From: an uncultured Succinivibrio sp.
GTDB taxonomy: Bacteria; Pseudomonadota; Gammaproteobacteria; Enterobacterales; Succinivibrionaceae
NCBI GenBank assembly: GCA_900767695.1
Contig: CAAGAC010000077.1
Coordinates: 1 to 5,812 of the forward strand
Direction of reading: 5' to 3'
Length of the DNA stretch: 5,812 nucleotides
A model generated the notes under the pieces. The model worked only from the letters and a program-made list of their open reading frames with translations. It was not told the origin of the DNA and made no database searches. Position 1 is the first letter of the stretch; every line of letters starts with the position of its first letter. Made by a program: the position numbers and the translations under genes. This document shows, piece by piece, positions 5,036-5,812 of this stretch.

Positions 5036-5812
5036 ATGAAAGCCTATACCCAGGGACTCATTAGGAAGGTCATCGCAGGCGAGGGCGCCATCGAGCAGAT
5101 AGCCGGCGCCGCGAGATCCTTCAACGCCAGGAACATCACCCTCATCACCGACGCCGGCGTGCACAAGCTCGGCCTCACCAGAAAGCCCGAGCAGATCCTC
5201 AGGGACGCCGGATTCAACCTCATCGTGATTGCGGACGTCCCGCCCGAGCCTTCGGTTGAGCAGGTCAACGCAATCTTCGAGAAGGCAAGGGGCCATCAGG
5301 CGGATCTGCTCGTCGCCATCGGCGGCGGCTCGTCCATCGACACCACCAAGCTCGTCTCGCTGATGCTCCGAAACGACGTCACGCTCGAGCAGATGGTAAA
5401 GGGCCAGAAGCCCTCCGCGCGCGGCGTGCCGACCCTCATGGTCCCGACCACCGCCGGCACCGGCGCCGAGGCCACCCCCAACGCCATCGTCCTCGTGCCC
5501 GAGGAGAACCTCAAGGTCGGCATCGTCAGCGATCTGATGATCGCAGACTGCGTGATCCTCGATCCGGAGATGACCAAAGGGCTGCCTCCGGCGATCACCG
5601 CCAACACCGGCATCGACGCGCTCTGCCACCTCATGGAGTGCTACATCTCGAAGAAGGCCAACCCGTTCTCGGACACCTTCGCGCTAAGCGGCATCTCGAT
5701 GATCGGCAGGAGCATCCGCGAGTGCTTCAACAACGGTTGCAACCTCGAGGCCAGGGCGCAGATGCTCCAGGCAGCCCTCTACGGCGGACTGTGCATCGCC
5801 TCCTCGGGCACC
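5036..5812 (+). CDS. Iron-containing alcohol dehydrogenase (partial, first 259 residues)
   Basis: The reading frame is open from the ATG at 5036 to the last base, so the gene is cut by the window end; family members are about 380-400 residues. The start follows GGGAGG (5023-5028) with a 7-nt spacer, 15 nt after the previous stop. The N-terminal dinucleotide domain has GGGSSIDTTK (96-105) and PTTAGTGAEATPNAI (137-151). The start of the metal domain is DPEMTKGLPPAITANTGIDA (176-195), followed by LCHLMECYIS (196-205). D194 and H198 are the first two expected metal ligands; the other two histidines lie beyond the window. This is a group III, FucO/AdhB-like enzyme that reduces aldehydes or oxidises alcohols with NAD(P). 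In this operon it may dispose of an aldehyde from the aldolase step (inference). Substrate and metal are not determined. Confidence 0.9.
   Translation, partial: MKAYTQGLIRKVIAGEGAIEQIAGAARSFNARNITLITDAGVHKLGLTRKPEQILRDAGFNLIVIADVPPEPSVEQVNAIFEKARGHQADLLVAIGGGSSIDTTKLVSLMLRNDVTLEQMVKGQKPSARGVPTLMVPTTAGTGAEATPNAIVLVPEENLKVGIVSDLMIADCVILDPEMTKGLPPAITANTGIDALCHLMECYISKKANPFSDTFALSGISMIGRSIRECFNNGCNLEARAQMLQAALYGGLCIASSGT

Noticed and set aside
4019..5629. 536-codon open frame on the minus strand
   Set aside because: It is antisense to two well-supported enzymes with intact catalytic motifs. Its product is a low-complexity run of Asp, Val, Gly, Leu and Ala, as expected from GC-rich codons read in reverse, and it matches no recognised family.

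Overview
The window is the start of an assembled contig from a GC-rich bacterium, most likely a proteobacterium. Coding regions are strongly GC-biased in third codon positions and use many AGG arginine and AAG lysine codons. The single large intergenic region is clearly AT-rich. The gene families present (TRAP binding protein, DUF1537 kinase, PdxA-type dehydrogenase, iron-dependent alcohol dehydrogenase) and a near-consensus CRP-type site fit a heterotrophic, possibly anaerobic or fermentative, proteobacterium. The genus cannot be read from the sequence. Bases 1-19 are not biological: they match the 3' end of the Illumina TruSeq Read 1 adapter, so the real sequence starts at base 20.

Layout: (i) 20-351, minus strand: the first 110 residues of a periplasmic TRAP (DctP-type) solute-binding protein, cut by the contig end. 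(ii) 352-769: a 418-bp divergent control region holding a good CRP-like site placed like a class II activator site, a -10 box, several inverted repeats and an unusually dense set of TGATT/AATCA pentamers. (iii) 770-5812, plus strand: five tightly spaced genes, the last cut by the window end. They encode a DUF1537 four-carbon acid sugar kinase, a PdxA-family phospho-acid dehydrogenase (ATGA overlap with the kinase), a DapA/NAL-family class I aldolase or lyase, a D-2-hydroxyacid dehydrogenase, and an iron-containing alcohol dehydrogenase.

Functional reading (inference): this is a sugar-acid uptake and catabolism locus. The TRAP protein would capture a small hydroxy-acid. The kinase and PdxA homologue together match the known D-threonate/D-erythronate route (4-phosphorylation, then oxidation and decarboxylation to dihydroxyacetone phosphate). 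The next three genes look like a second, non-phosphorylating branch: a Schiff-base aldolase giving or using pyruvate, plus two NAD-type oxidoreductases that could interconvert hydroxy/keto acids and aldehydes/alcohols and balance redox. The exact substrate and the role of that second half are not settled by the sequence. They are the most interesting biological question here, together with the architecture of the divergent control region.
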